Notes: generated from the letters alone by a model not told the origin. Numbered from the stretch's first letter, positions 1-8,116 are shown. The stretch: DNA of 13,175 nt from JBCAWW01 sp039024315 (GCA_039024315.1 JBCCQN010000217.1:1-13175), one strand, 5' to 3'. Translations and numbers: made by a program.

Positions 1-40
1 ACGAATCAAACAAGCGTTCCGCGCAGCGGTAACCAAAATA
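1..40 (-). terminator. Possible weak hairpin terminator after the last minus-strand gene
   Basis: Read on the minus strand, a GC-rich hairpin (CCGC, loop TGC, GCGG) with flanking GTT/AAC that pair around one bulged base lies about 15 nt past the stop codon of the four-TM protein gene ending at 41. It is followed by a T-enriched but interrupted stretch rather than a clean T-run. It could be a weak terminator or one copy of a short dispersed repeat; the window edge prevents a decision. Confidence 0.25.
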
Positions 41-604
41 CTATGACTTCGAATCTCCTAGGTTTTTGGAAAAGAATAGACTGAAAGCAGCAGCCAAGAC
101 ACTCCCGGCCGCCATCCAAAACCCTATGCCCGCCATTTTGAAGAAGTTGAATTTAGGGCCAACATCTAGAGATCCTAACTCAATAGTGGACTTGTCGCTG
201 AGGAAGAAAAACACTCCCCAAGCAAAAAGTGTAAAGAGCAAGGTGAAAAAGATCCCTCGTTTGTAAGACTGGCCTGCGATTCCTCTAAAGAGGTGGCCTA
301 AAGAGTAAAGTAGGAAAAAAATGGGTCCGGTGAGGACGACCATGACGCCCACCCAAAGGGCTTTATTTTCCATTTTTTGTGAGTTATTAAATAACTCACC
401 CAATACTTCGACCATGGCTCGACCTTCTGGATATTCTTGTACTTCTGCTGCATCCAAAATTGTCAAGACATAGCTGTAGCCGCTGACATCAATATTGACG
501 AGATTTTTTCCCAATCCCTCTGGTTGGAGGTGGAGAAAAGGCAGGAAGAAGGCGGCGATGCCCACAAGGCCTGCTAGAATTAAGGTGATTCGTTCCAAGT
601 TCAT
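41..604 (-). CDS. Four-TM membrane protein, copy B of a tandem paralogous pair
   Basis: Predicted 187-residue integral membrane protein of unknown function. Hydrophobic segments lie near residues 6-24, 84-106, 115-135 and 155-178. A polar extramembrane region of about 55 residues separates the first and second segments. The first segment carries GIAAFFLPF (15-23), and the loop carries NIDVSG (37-42). Both are matched at nearly the same positions in the neighbouring gene at 624-1148 (GIVAFFLPF, 15-23; VNISG, 34-38). Further shared motifs are a GP before the middle of segment 2, a SLG..(F/V)(R/K)GI.G.(S)Y..G stretch, and (A)G.G(F/Y)W..AG near the C-terminus. The pair therefore arose by duplication. 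The start at 604 gives an immediate membrane segment, and the gap to the upstream gene is 19 bp, so the two are probably cotranscribed. I do not recognise a named family. A link to the efflux operon upstream is possible only through terminator read-through. Confidence 0.8.
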   Translation of the reverse strand: MNLERITLILAGLVGIAAFFLPFLHLQPEGLGKNLVNIDVSGYSYVLTILDAAEVQEYPEGRAMVEVLGELFNNSQKMENKALWVGVMVVLTGPIFFLLYSLGHLFRGIAGQSYKRGIFFTLLFTLFAWGVFFFLSDKSTIELGSLDVGPKFNFFKMAGIGFWMAAGSVLAAAFSLFFSKNLGDSKS

Positions 605-623
605 AGGGTGAATGTTTGGTGTA

Positions 624-1148
624 TTATACCTGTTGTGAGACTGGAGGTTTCAAGAATTTGCTGAGCCAAGCCAAAAAGATGGCCCCTGCCCCCAACCAAT
701 ATCCCAATCCTGCCCGATTGAAAAAGTTAAGGGTAATATTGTAGTACTGGCCGCTCGCATAAAGTCCAATGGCGGCGATTACTGTATAAGTCAATAAAAA
801 GACTAAGCCTGTGCGATAACTGCCGCGCCCATTGATACCTTTGACTAGGTAGCCTAGAGAAAACAAAAAGATGTAGAGCGGACCTAATAGCACATAGACA
901 AAGCCAAAGTAGCCTGCATAGTCAATGACATCTTGATTGGACTGCCACTGGTCAAATAGTAACTTGTACAATCGTTTCCCAGCCTTAAAATTACCAATGT
1001 CAAACGCTTCGGCCGCCGCTCCCAATAAGCTGCTACCACTAATATTGACATCGAAAAAGCCAACATTCAGCAATTTGAAGAAGGGGAGAAAAAAGGCGAC
1101 TATACCAAGGATTCCCGCCGCTAGTAATATCCATCTTTTGAGTTTCAT
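624..1148 (-). CDS. Four-TM membrane protein, copy A of a tandem paralogous pair
   Basis: Predicted 174-residue membrane protein of unknown function, paralogous to the next gene downstream. Hydrophobic segments lie near residues 6-25, 79-103, 111-132 and 147-167. GIVAFFLPF (15-23) and VNISG (34-38) are shared with the paralog, as are LGP at 88-90 in segment 2, LFSLGYLVKGINGRGSYRTG after it and RAGLGYWLGAG in segment 4. I place the start at the Met codon at 1148. The longer frame to 1184 would begin inside the terminator hairpin of the preceding permease gene and would add a 12-residue leader without similarity to the paralog. The start at 1148 also makes the N-termini of the two paralogs align residue for residue (MKLKRWILL / MNLERITLI). 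No clear Bacteroidota promoter was found in the 83 bp upstream. Expression may come from read-through or from a promoter I cannot recognise. Confidence 0.8.
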   Translation of the reverse strand: MKLKRWILLAAGILGIVAFFLPFFKLLNVGFFDVNISGSSLLGAAAEAFDIGNFKAGKRLYKLLFDQWQSNQDVIDYAGYFGFVYVLLGPLYIFLFSLGYLVKGINGRGSYRTGLVFLLTYTVIAAIGLYASGQYYNITLNFFNRAGLGYWLGAGAIFLAWLSKFLKPPVSQQV

Positions 1149-1155
1149 AGACTTG

Positions 1156-1199
1156 AAAAAACAAAAAGACCCGCACAATGCCAATTACACTATGCGGGT
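1156..1199 (-). terminator. Intrinsic terminator after the RND efflux operon
   Basis: On the minus strand, perfect 7-bp arms ACCCGCA (1199-1193) and TGCGGGT (1175-1169) enclose a 17-nt loop. They are followed almost at once by a T-rich tract, TTTTTG then TTTTTT (1167-1156). This is a typical rho-independent terminator, placed 32 bp after the permease stop codon. It marks the end of the efflux operon and separates it from the two small membrane protein genes. Confidence 0.85.
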
Positions 1200-1231
1200 T
1201 AAAGACGTATCTTTTTTCAAAAGGATGGAAA

Positions 1232-4200
1232 TTATACTTCCATAGGGGAAGGTGCTTCCTCATCCTCGTCAGTATAGGCATCATCATAATGAGCGGAGCC
1301 ATTGCTATGACCATTGTCTTGGCCGTTGCTGTAATCGCTTTCTATCACTGCGGCCTCTTTGGCGGGACGTGTACCAATCTTGCGCCCAAACCAGTCTTCA
1401 AATCGTTTGATTTGGTAGTAAATAACGGGCACTACTAAAAGGGTAATGATGGTAGCAAAGCTCAAACCAAAGATGATCGACCATGAAAAGGGCTGCCAGA
1501 AAGCAGCGCTGAAGCCTCCAAAATAAATTTGGGGATCAAGCCTAGTCAAAAGCGACTCAAAGTTGATATTGAAGGACAGTGCCAAAGGTACCAAGCCCAA
1601 TACGGTAGAGGTGGCGGTCAAGAGTACAGGGGTAAAGCGTACCGCTCCGCCTTCGATAATGCTATCTTTGAGATTATAGCCCTGTTTTTGCATGATGTTG
1701 AAGAAATCCAGTAGGATAATCCCGTTGTTTACGACAATACCAGCTAGCACGACTATCCCTACCCCAGAAAGTACTACCGAGAAGTCCATGCCCATCACCG
1801 CGTGACCGATAAAGACACCTACCACACTCAGGATAACCTGACTGAGGATAATGATCACATTGCTAAAGGAGTTGAACTGTGTTACGAGGATCATGAAGAT
1901 AAGGAGGATGGCGGCGCCGAAGGCGGTGCCTAAGAACTCAGACTGTTCTGCCATGTCTTCGATCTGACCGCCTACCTTGATATCGACTTCATCACTACCT
2001 CGGCCTTGTTTCAGGAATTCTCCCACCCAGTATTTGGTCTCATTGGCTACGACCTCGACATTGTACTCAGTGAGTACGTTTGAAGTAATCGCTACCGACT
2101 TTTCGAGATCAGTACGGTTGATTCCACCATATTCTTCGGATAGCTCCACGTCAGCTACGGCTGAGATCGGAATTGAACGGAAGCGGCCCGTTGCCATATC
2201 CATGAAGGTGACTCGCATATTGATCAAGTCGCTGATGTTATCACGATACTTCTCGTCGAGACGAAGCATAATTGGATATTCATCCTCGCGGTCGCGGAAC
2301 TTAGAGACCTCTTTTCCAAAAAGGCCAGTACGAATAGCCATACCAATTTGACCACTGCTGAGGCCGTTGGCACGCGCTCTTTCGCGATTAATATCGATCA
2401 AGAATTCAGGACGCTTATCATCCGCATCCCATTTGAGCTTTTCGATACCAGCGATATTGACGGAGTCAAGGTAGGCAAATAGGTCTTCGCTGACCTGCAT
2501 CATCTCCTCAAAGTTTTCAGAGGTTACCATGACCTCGATAGGGGCTGATCCGGGAGGGCCTCCCTCATCTTGACCGACAACGACTTTGGCTCCCGCGATC
2601 CCTTTTACGTTTTCCCGAATCTTACCCAAATAGTCAAGCGTTGACTCCCCATTCCGCTTTTTAAATTCTACAAATTCGACGGTGATTTTACCTTTGTTGG
2701 GAGCAGATGAACTCTGGTCAAATGAGTTGGCATCACCGGCTCCGATGGCAATATTGGTAATAACTGATTTGATGATAGGGTTGTCTTGTCCCACCACTTC
2801 CATCACTCGGTCTTCGAGAATGCGGGTTACAGAATCCGTTTCCTCAATATTGGTACCTAGTGGTAATTCATTGTAAACGTAAATAAAGTTTGGCTCCGTA
2901 GTAGGAAACTGGATAAACTTGATGTTGGCCATTTGTACTCCCACCATGGTCAAAAAGATGACTGCAAAAGTCCCTGCGATTACCGCCCAAGGATAATCCA
3001 ATGACCAGCGCAGCAATCCTCGATAAGCATTTTTGATACTGGGAATTGCTTTTTGCTGGAACCAGTTGATCGCATGACGAAGGATAAAGCCATTGAAGAG
3101 CACAAATACCGCCATGAAAATGAGGAAGTTGCCAAAGATCTCAGAGGCAGTAAAGTGGATCAAAAGGCCTAATACCGCTGTGATACCAGAATAAATCAAA
3201 ATGCGCTTGGTGCGCGTCTGAGCTGCATTAGGATCTTCTTTTTTCATAAAGGCGGCAGCAAAGACTGGGTTGATCACATAAGCCACAAATAGTGAAGCAA
3301 AAAGCGTGATAATCATTACTACCGGCAAGAAGCCCATAAACTCACCTACAGGGCCAGCCCAAAAGAGTAGAGGTAGAAAGGGACAAACCGTGGTAAGCGT
3401 TCCAGAGAATACCGGTGCAATCACCTCTCCGGCTGCCTTTTTAGCGGCTTGTTTGATCGGAAGATCACTTTCCATGAAAATACGATAGGTATTTTCAATA
3501 ACCACGATCGCGTTATCAACCACAATCCCCATCGCCAAAATAAAGGCAAAAAGAAGGATCAAATTCATACTGTATCCCATACCGTAGAGAACAGCAAAGG
3601 AGATAAAAGAAGAAAGCGGTACTGCAAGCCCCACAAACAAGGCATCTCGCAGACCCATGAAAAACATCAATACCAAGGTTACCAAAATGAAACCGATGAT
3701 GATGGTGTTGATCAATTCGTCCAGCATATTGAAGGTCAACTCAGATTGATCGTTTGAGATCAGAATAGTGAGCGCTTCTGGAAACTCCTCCGCTTGCATT
3801 TCCTCTAAGATAGACTTGATCTCGATGGAAGCATCAACTAGGTTTTCTCCCCCTTTCTTGATCACGTTAAGAGTCATTACGGGTAGCCCATCTTTACGGG
3901 CGATACTGGCTCTTTCTTTGAAGCCATCCTCTACCGTAGCAATATCCTTGATGTAGGCAGAGTTGCCACGGATGGAGCGCACCAAAAGGTTTTCAAGGTC
4001 AGAAATATCTTTGAATTCCTGATTCAAGCGGACAGATACTTTTTGCTTATTGATATCTAGATCTCCACCGGAAATAATCACATTTTCCCCAGCGATAGCT
4101 TGTTCAACGTCCCCCATGGTGAGGTTGGCCGCTTCCAGCTTGAATAGATCGACATCGACCTTGATTTCGCGTTCGGGAGCCCCGATTATATCTACCCGTC

Positions 4201-4735
4201 TAATCTCTGCCAACTCTTCAATGCGGTCTTTGATATCTTCGGAGTACTTCTTGAGACTCACGTTGTCAAAAGGTCCCGAGACGATCAATTGCATAATCGG
4301 GATCTCAGACAAATCAATATCTACTACGATAGGATCAGTGGGTAGATCGTTGGGTAGATCGCTTTTGGCGCGATCAACGGCCTCTTGTACTTGCCGCTTA
4401 GCTTCGTCTAAGTCAACATTGGTTTCAAATTCGACAAAGACGGAGGAAAAGTCCTGTATCGAGGTCGAATTGATCTCTTTGACACCATCGATGCCCTTGA
4501 GTTCTTTTTCAATCTTGCGACTGACGAGATTTTCAATATCCTTGGCAGCGGTTCCCGGATAAGGAGTGGAAACCATGATGACAGGCCATTGAATCTCGGG
4601 GAAGTTTTCCTTGGGTAGAAACTGATAGGATAACATCCCCGACAGCGTAATTACCGCTGTTAGGAGAAATATGGTGGTCCGATTGTCTATCGCCCAACTA
4701 GAGAGGAAAAACTCACGGAATTTATTCTTTTTCAT
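1232..4735 (-). CDS. RND-family efflux permease (AcrB/HAE-like inner-membrane pump)
   Basis: An inner-membrane, proton-driven resistance-nodulation-division pump of 1167 residues (AcrB is about 1050). It is expected to form a trimer and pass substrates to the adaptor and TolC-like channel encoded just upstream. TM1 is near 19-40. Porter domains follow near 45-335 and, in the second half, near 605-930. Membrane blocks lie near 340-495 and 935-1108. The TM4 motif is GIVVDNAIVVIEN (403-415): Asp407 matches the first of AcrB's two relay aspartates, but the second position is Asn408. In the TM10 motif GIVVNNGIILLDF (999-1011), the position of AcrB Lys940 is Asn1003. Both changes occur in other RND subfamilies. 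Two extra hydrophobic stretches (about 512-529 and 536-553) lie between TM6 and TM7, and a hydrophilic acidic tail covers about 1115-1167. The gap after the adaptor gene is 42 bp. Substrates cannot be read from the sequence. Confidence 0.95.
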   Translation of the reverse strand: MKKNKFREFFLSSWAIDNRTTIFLLTAVITLSGMLSYQFLPKENFPEIQWPVIMVSTPYPGTAAKDIENLVSRKIEKELKGIDGVKEINSTSIQDFSSVFVEFETNVDLDEAKRQVQEAVDRAKSDLPNDLPTDPIVVDIDLSEIPIMQLIVSGPFDNVSLKKYSEDIKDRIEELAEIRRVDIIGAPEREIKVDVDLFKLEAANLTMGDVEQAIAGENVIISGGDLDINKQKVSVRLNQEFKDISDLENLLVRSIRGNSAYIKDIATVEDGFKERASIARKDGLPVMTLNVIKKGGENLVDASIEIKSILEEMQAEEFPEALTILISNDQSELTFNMLDELINTIIIGFILVTLVLMFFMGLRDALFVGLAVPLSSFISFAVLYGMGYSMNLILLFAFILAMGIVVDNAIVVIENTYRIFMESDLPIKQAAKKAAGEVIAPVFSGTLTTVCPFLPLLFWAGPVGEFMGFLPVVMIITLFASLFVAYVINPVFAAAFMKKEDPNAAQTRTKRILIYSGITAVLGLLIHFTASEIFGNFLIFMAVFVLFNGFILRHAINWFQQKAIPSIKNAYRGLLRWSLDYPWAVIAGTFAVIFLTMVGVQMANIKFIQFPTTEPNFIYVYNELPLGTNIEETDSVTRILEDRVMEVVGQDNPIIKSVITNIAIGAGDANSFDQSSSAPNKGKITVEFVEFKKRNGESTLDYLGKIRENVKGIAGAKVVVGQDEGGPPGSAPIEVMVTSENFEEMMQVSEDLFAYLDSVNIAGIEKLKWDADDKRPEFLIDINRERARANGLSSGQIGMAIRTGLFGKEVSKFRDREDEYPIMLRLDEKYRDNISDLINMRVTFMDMATGRFRSIPISAVADVELSEEYGGINRTDLEKSVAITSNVLTEYNVEVVANETKYWVGEFLKQGRGSDEVDIKVGGQIEDMAEQSEFLGTAFGAAILLIFMILVTQFNSFSNVIIILSQVILSVVGVFIGHAVMGMDFSVVLSGVGIVVLAGIVVNNGIILLDFFNIMQKQGYNLKDSIIEGGAVRFTPVLLTATSTVLGLVPLALSFNINFESLLTRLDPQIYFGGFSAAFWQPFSWSIIFGLSFATIITLLVVPVIYYQIKRFEDWFGRKIGTRPAKEAAVIESDYSNGQDNGHSNGSAHYDDAYTDEDEEAPSPMEV

Positions 4736-4777
4736 TTGTTCAGTATTCAGGGGTAGGTTTGAACCTGTGATACTCTA

Positions 4778-5929
4778 CTAGTTTGCGGCAACAGAAGCAT
4801 TGAGTTCGATGATCTGGCCATCACTCAATCCTTTGAAACCGGTCGTAATCAATTTATCGCCTGCGGCTAAGCCATTTTCAATAATTACCTCGCCATCATA
4901 GCTAAGGCCCGTTTCGATGGTTTTGCGAACAGCTTTCCATTGTCCTTCTGATTCACTGGCCACGAAGACAAATTGTCCTACCTCAGATTTTTGAATCAAG
5001 TTCTGGGGTACTACGATGGCCTCCTCTTCTGTACGATCATTGATGGAGATTTCACCAAACATGTTGGCTTTGAGAATCGGATCATTGGGTAATTTGACTT
5101 CAATGGAAAAAGTTCTGGCCAATGGGTCAATAGACTGGCCTACTACGGTAACTTTGGCGTCGTAATTCTTGCCCATATTAGGAAAGTTGACTTTTACTAG
5201 ATCACCTCTACGGACAAAGGGTACATAGCTTTCGGCAAGATTAGCAACTAGACTAAGATCCGTCGGATTGACAATGCGGAAGGCCGGCATGCCCGGCATA
5301 GCGACTTCTCCTTCTTTTGGCATGACCTCCTCTACGGTACCGCTGATGGGACTCGTTACGCGACTGAGCGACATTTGCTCTCTCAAAGTGGCAATACGAC
5401 GTTCGAGGGATTCTACTTGGCTCTTTGCCGTGAGATATTGTACTTCGGTCCCAATTTCTTGCTCCCAAAGACGCTCTTGTTTTTCGAACATGATGTTGGC
5501 AAGATCTAGCTGTGTGCGAATCTCAGCTAGTGAGCTAGCCATGATCGAAGTATCAAGTTGAGCCAAAAGCTGACCGCGGCGGACCGATTGCCCCTTACGC
5601 ACATAAATGCGGGTAATTCGGCCACTGCTTTGCGGGCTTACGTTTACCATATTTTTAGCTTCTACGGTGCCCTGTACATTGACAAAGTGATCAAATTTTA
5701 CTTCCCGTAGGGTAGTGGTGCCGACGGGAATTCGCTTTACTTTGTTTTTTGCCTCTGGGTCTTCTGTCTCAATCTGAGCTTGGAGATCGTTGATTTCCTG
5801 ATTGAGTTTTACCAATTCGGTTTTTTTCTTTTCCAAGGCGGCTTTTTTCTCGGCCAAGGTCTTAGGCGCTTGTTCAGCACAGGCTACCATGAGGATAGCA
5901 AGACTTAGAATGGAGATATATTTTAACAT
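4778..5929 (-). CDS. RND periplasmic adaptor (membrane fusion protein), lipoprotein
   Basis: A 383-residue HlyD/AcrA-type adaptor that would bridge the RND permease and the outer-membrane channel. It starts with a lipoprotein signal whose lipobox LMVAC places the acylated Cys at residue 17. A Lys/Glu/Leu-rich stretch at about 24-57 looks like a coiled coil before the core fold. The first half of the barrel-sandwich (lipoyl-like) domain lies near 93-126 (VSPQSSGRITRIYVRKGQSVRRGQ region). An alpha-hairpin follows at about 128-190, and the second half at about 191-222 (TSPISGTVEEV...GEVAMPGMPAF). The beta-barrel is near 226-300 and the membrane-proximal domain near 305-380. Order and length fit the family. 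The N-terminal coiled coil preceding the lipoyl domain is absent from AcrA. The gene lies 25 bp after the channel gene and 42 bp before the permease gene. Confidence 0.93.
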   Translation of the reverse strand: MLKYISILSLAILMVACAEQAPKTLAEKKAALEKKKTELVKLNQEINDLQAQIETEDPEAKNKVKRIPVGTTTLREVKFDHFVNVQGTVEAKNMVNVSPQSSGRITRIYVRKGQSVRRGQLLAQLDTSIMASSLAEIRTQLDLANIMFEKQERLWEQEIGTEVQYLTAKSQVESLERRIATLREQMSLSRVTSPISGTVEEVMPKEGEVAMPGMPAFRIVNPTDLSLVANLAESYVPFVRRGDLVKVNFPNMGKNYDAKVTVVGQSIDPLARTFSIEVKLPNDPILKANMFGEISINDRTEEEAIVVPQNLIQKSEVGQFVFVASESEGQWKAVRKTIETGLSYDGEVIIENGLAAGDKLITTGFKGLSDGQIIELNASVAAN

Positions 5930-5954
5930 TGCGATTAATTGTCTGAAGTGTGGA

Positions 5955-7388
5955 TTATTCGTTAAGAGAAGCGGGTTCTACCACTGTAAATTCTCCTAGG
6001 GCCTTACGGAGATCCGTTTGGGCCAAGAGATATTCGAAAACAGCGCTGAGATAGTTGGCTTCTACTTCTTGTAGGGTAGTTTCCGCATTATTTAACTCAA
6101 GGCTTGAGCCAACGCCCTCTTTATATTTGATTTGACTGACGTTATAGACTTTTTGAGCGAGTTCAACATTGCGTTTGTAGGCTTGGACGTTGTTATAAGC
6201 ATTCCATAAGTCGCTGGAGGCTTTTCTGGCTTCGAGAGTCGCCGCTTGCTCAAATAAGATGCGTTGGTTTTCCAATTGCTTAATCTTGATTTGAGACTGT
6301 TGCATACGCTGGTAACCAGCCAGACCATCAAAGATGGGGACATTGAGCTGGAGACCTACTACGCTAATGGGAAACCATTTTTCGTCCGTCGAAAACAAGT
6401 TGAACTCGTTTCTTTGTGCTTGGTATTGATAACTCCCAAAAGCATACAAACTTGGGAGGTACCCTACTTTGAAGCGACGATAGTTATAATTTTCTAAAGT
6501 GATTTGTGAAGAAATTAGATCATACTCTGCTCTCTTAGTAGGTGAAAACTCACTGATAGGATTTAATTCTGGTTCATCAATCAATTGTGAAACCTGCTCA
6601 GTCAGCGCAATCTCAGTTCCAATGGGCATACCCATTTGAAATTTTAGCAAATCACGCCCTAAGCTAGCAAAGCGTTTAATCTTTTCTCGCTCCAAGCTCA
6701 AGTTGGTGTAAGTGATCTCAAGGCGATCAACATCGATCTTCTCCACAAAACCCGTTTCGTTTAGGACTTTGGTTTCGTTGTAGAGCTTTTCTAGACGATT
6801 GAGATTGGCATCTAAAAGCTTGAGTTGCTCTTGAGCCATCAAGGCCGAATAATAGGCTTTGGTTACATCATAAGACAATTGCTCTTGGGTACGGGCCGTA
6901 TTGCGCTTAGCCAAATCGACATAAGACTTAGCGGCTTGCAAACCCAAAAAGAAGGTTCCATCTGCAATTAGCTGCTGGGCTGAGATGCCGACAGTTGACT
7001 GCCATGGGAAACCAAACTGCGCTTCAATGGGGTCGCCTTCGATAGGCGCCATCGTTTCCGGATCAATCAAAGTAGCAAGAAATGGCTGACCATCTTGGAC
7101 AAATACTCCTTGCTGAGAATTGAAAAACCCTGGGAGAATTTGAGTTGGGAGTTCTACGAAGTAATTTATATCTGCAGAGGCCTTGATTTGAGGCATCCCC
7201 AGAGCGGTTACTTCTTTAACGGAAGAAGCGGCGATATACTCGTCGAATCTCGCGTTCTTAAGGTTGAGATTATTTTCTTTGGCATAGATCAGACAAGTTT
7301 CCAGCGACATATACTGGATTTGATCTTGCCCCAAGCTGACTGAAACAGTCAACCAGCTAATGCAAAGAAAGGTGAGATAACGTAACAT
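5955..7388 (-). CDS. TolC-like outer-membrane efflux channel
   Basis: A 477-residue outer-membrane efflux protein, expected to act as a trimeric beta-barrel plus periplasmic alpha-tunnel for the pump. A Sec signal peptide covers about residues 1-20, with likely cleavage after SLG. The mature start has the usual LETCLIYAKENNLNLKNA repeat-unit opening. The two internally repeated outer-membrane efflux domains run at about 26-240 and 260-465. Long heptad-like helices are visible (for example YNETKVLNETGFVEKIDVDRLE and YKEGVGSSLELNNAETTL), as is the conserved GxxSxLELxxAxxxL pattern in the second repeat. There is no lipobox. The gene starts 28 bp after the repressor stop codon and ends 25 bp before the adaptor start. 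It is thus the first transport gene of the operon. Confidence 0.93.
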   Translation of the reverse strand: MLRYLTFLCISWLTVSVSLGQDQIQYMSLETCLIYAKENNLNLKNARFDEYIAASSVKEVTALGMPQIKASADINYFVELPTQILPGFFNSQQGVFVQDGQPFLATLIDPETMAPIEGDPIEAQFGFPWQSTVGISAQQLIADGTFFLGLQAAKSYVDLAKRNTARTQEQLSYDVTKAYYSALMAQEQLKLLDANLNRLEKLYNETKVLNETGFVEKIDVDRLEITYTNLSLEREKIKRFASLGRDLLKFQMGMPIGTEIALTEQVSQLIDEPELNPISEFSPTKRAEYDLISSQITLENYNYRRFKVGYLPSLYAFGSYQYQAQRNEFNLFSTDEKWFPISVVGLQLNVPIFDGLAGYQRMQQSQIKIKQLENQRILFEQAATLEARKASSDLWNAYNNVQAYKRNVELAQKVYNVSQIKYKEGVGSSLELNNAETTLQEVEANYLSAVFEYLLAQTDLRKALGEFTVVEPASLNE

Positions 7389-7416
7389 GGAGGACTAGTA
7401 TGATTTGTGTGGACTA

Positions 7417-8058
7417 CTACTGATTATTGATATGTAAAAGCTCCTCATCCTCTGGGTGAGAAACTAGGTACTTGTGGAGGTGTTGACGGCCCTTTTCGGT
7501 AACAATGCCGTACATATACATTCTGAAGAGTTCTAGTTGCACTTCAGCCGGATTAAATGATTTATAAGGATACAATTCTTGGCGTAAGGCAAGTTCCATT
7601 TGGTTAACTCGCATGCGCGCCACGATTTCTATGTGAATGTCCTTCCGATAGTACCCTTGAGAAATTCCTTCCTCAAGGTTTTGATAAACCAGAGAGTACA
7701 TGATGTTTTGCTTGAATGACTCAAACAATGACCATGATTGAGGATAGTATTTCTGGATTTCGTAAATTAAGCGAGGGGAAATTTCTTTGAATACATCCTG
7801 CATCTGACGTATGGCAAGGATCAATGCCTGGACGGCGTTTTCAGCCTTTTCGTTCAGTTGATTGGCAACTAGGACCTCGTGGTTAAAAAAGGCTTGGGTA
7901 AAGGCCTGAACTAACTCCGCTTTGTTGGAATAGTATTGATATATGGTCTTTTTGGAGATGCCCAGCTCTCCCGCCAAATCGTCCATACTGACACTTTTGA
8001 CGCCATATTTTCCAAACAGTTCGCTAGCACGGGTGAGGATACGTTCTTGTACGTCCAT
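7417..8058 (-). CDS. TetR/AcrR-family regulator, likely repressor of the RND efflux operon
   Basis: A 213-residue regulator, the usual length for the family. The N-terminal DNA-binding domain spans about residues 5-52 (ERILTRASELFGKYGVKSVS, then the helix-turn-helix MDDLAGELGISKKTIYQYYSNKAELV). The C-terminal part is helical and presumably binds ligand and forms dimers; its ligand cannot be inferred. It is the first gene of a co-oriented run with the channel, adaptor and permease, 28 bp before the channel gene. Its start codon lies 28 bp downstream of a perfect inverted repeat that sits in the promoter. Together these suggest repression of its own operon, relieved by a pump substrate, as in other TetR-efflux pairs. 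The regulatory role is inferred from context. Confidence 0.93.
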   Translation of the reverse strand: MDVQERILTRASELFGKYGVKSVSMDDLAGELGISKKTIYQYYSNKAELVQAFTQAFFNHEVLVANQLNEKAENAVQALILAIRQMQDVFKEISPRLIYEIQKYYPQSWSLFESFKQNIMYSLVYQNLEEGISQGYYRKDIHIEIVARMRVNQMELALRQELYPYKSFNPAEVQLELFRMYMYGIVTEKGRQHLHKYLVSHPEDEELLHINNQ

Positions 8059-8078
8059 ATAGGAGCTAAATTCGAGCG

Positions 8079-8109
8079 CAAAACTATGGAAACTTTAACC
8101 ATTTCCAAA
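8079..8109 (-). promoter_or_regulatory. Promoter of the tetR-tolC-adaptor-RND operon (Bacteroidota type)
   Basis: On the minus strand, TTTG (8109-8106) is followed by a 19-nt spacer and TAGTTTTG (8086-8079), an exact match to TAnnTTTG. This is the Bacteroidota housekeeping sigma-factor pattern with normal spacing. Transcription should start near 8072-8074, giving a short leader of about 15 nt before the ATG at 8058. No Shine-Dalgarno sequence is present, as is normal in this phylum. Confidence 0.7.
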
Positions 8110-8116
8110 GTTTCCA
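8087..8116. promoter_or_regulatory. Putative TetR operator overlapping the efflux promoter
   Basis: Perfect 10-bp inverted repeat: TGGAAACTTT (8087-8096) and AAAGTTTCCA (8107-8116), separated by 10 bp. A third TTTCCA half-element (8102-8107) lies in the spacer and runs into the right arm. The repeat fills the region between the -33 and -7 elements, so a bound repressor would block RNA polymerase directly. Assignment to the adjacent TetR regulator is inferred from position. Confidence 0.6.

Noticed and set aside
1149..1184. Longer start for the four-TM protein gene (12 extra residues from the Met codon at 1184)
   Set aside because: It lies inside the terminator hairpin of the efflux operon, and the added residues have no counterpart in the paralog, whose N-terminus aligns with the start at 1148.
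4050..4562. 170-codon open frame on the plus strand opposite the RND permease gene
   Set aside because: It lies fully antisense to a well-supported gene. Its translation is Ser/Ile/Leu-rich with no recognisable domain, typical of a shadow frame.
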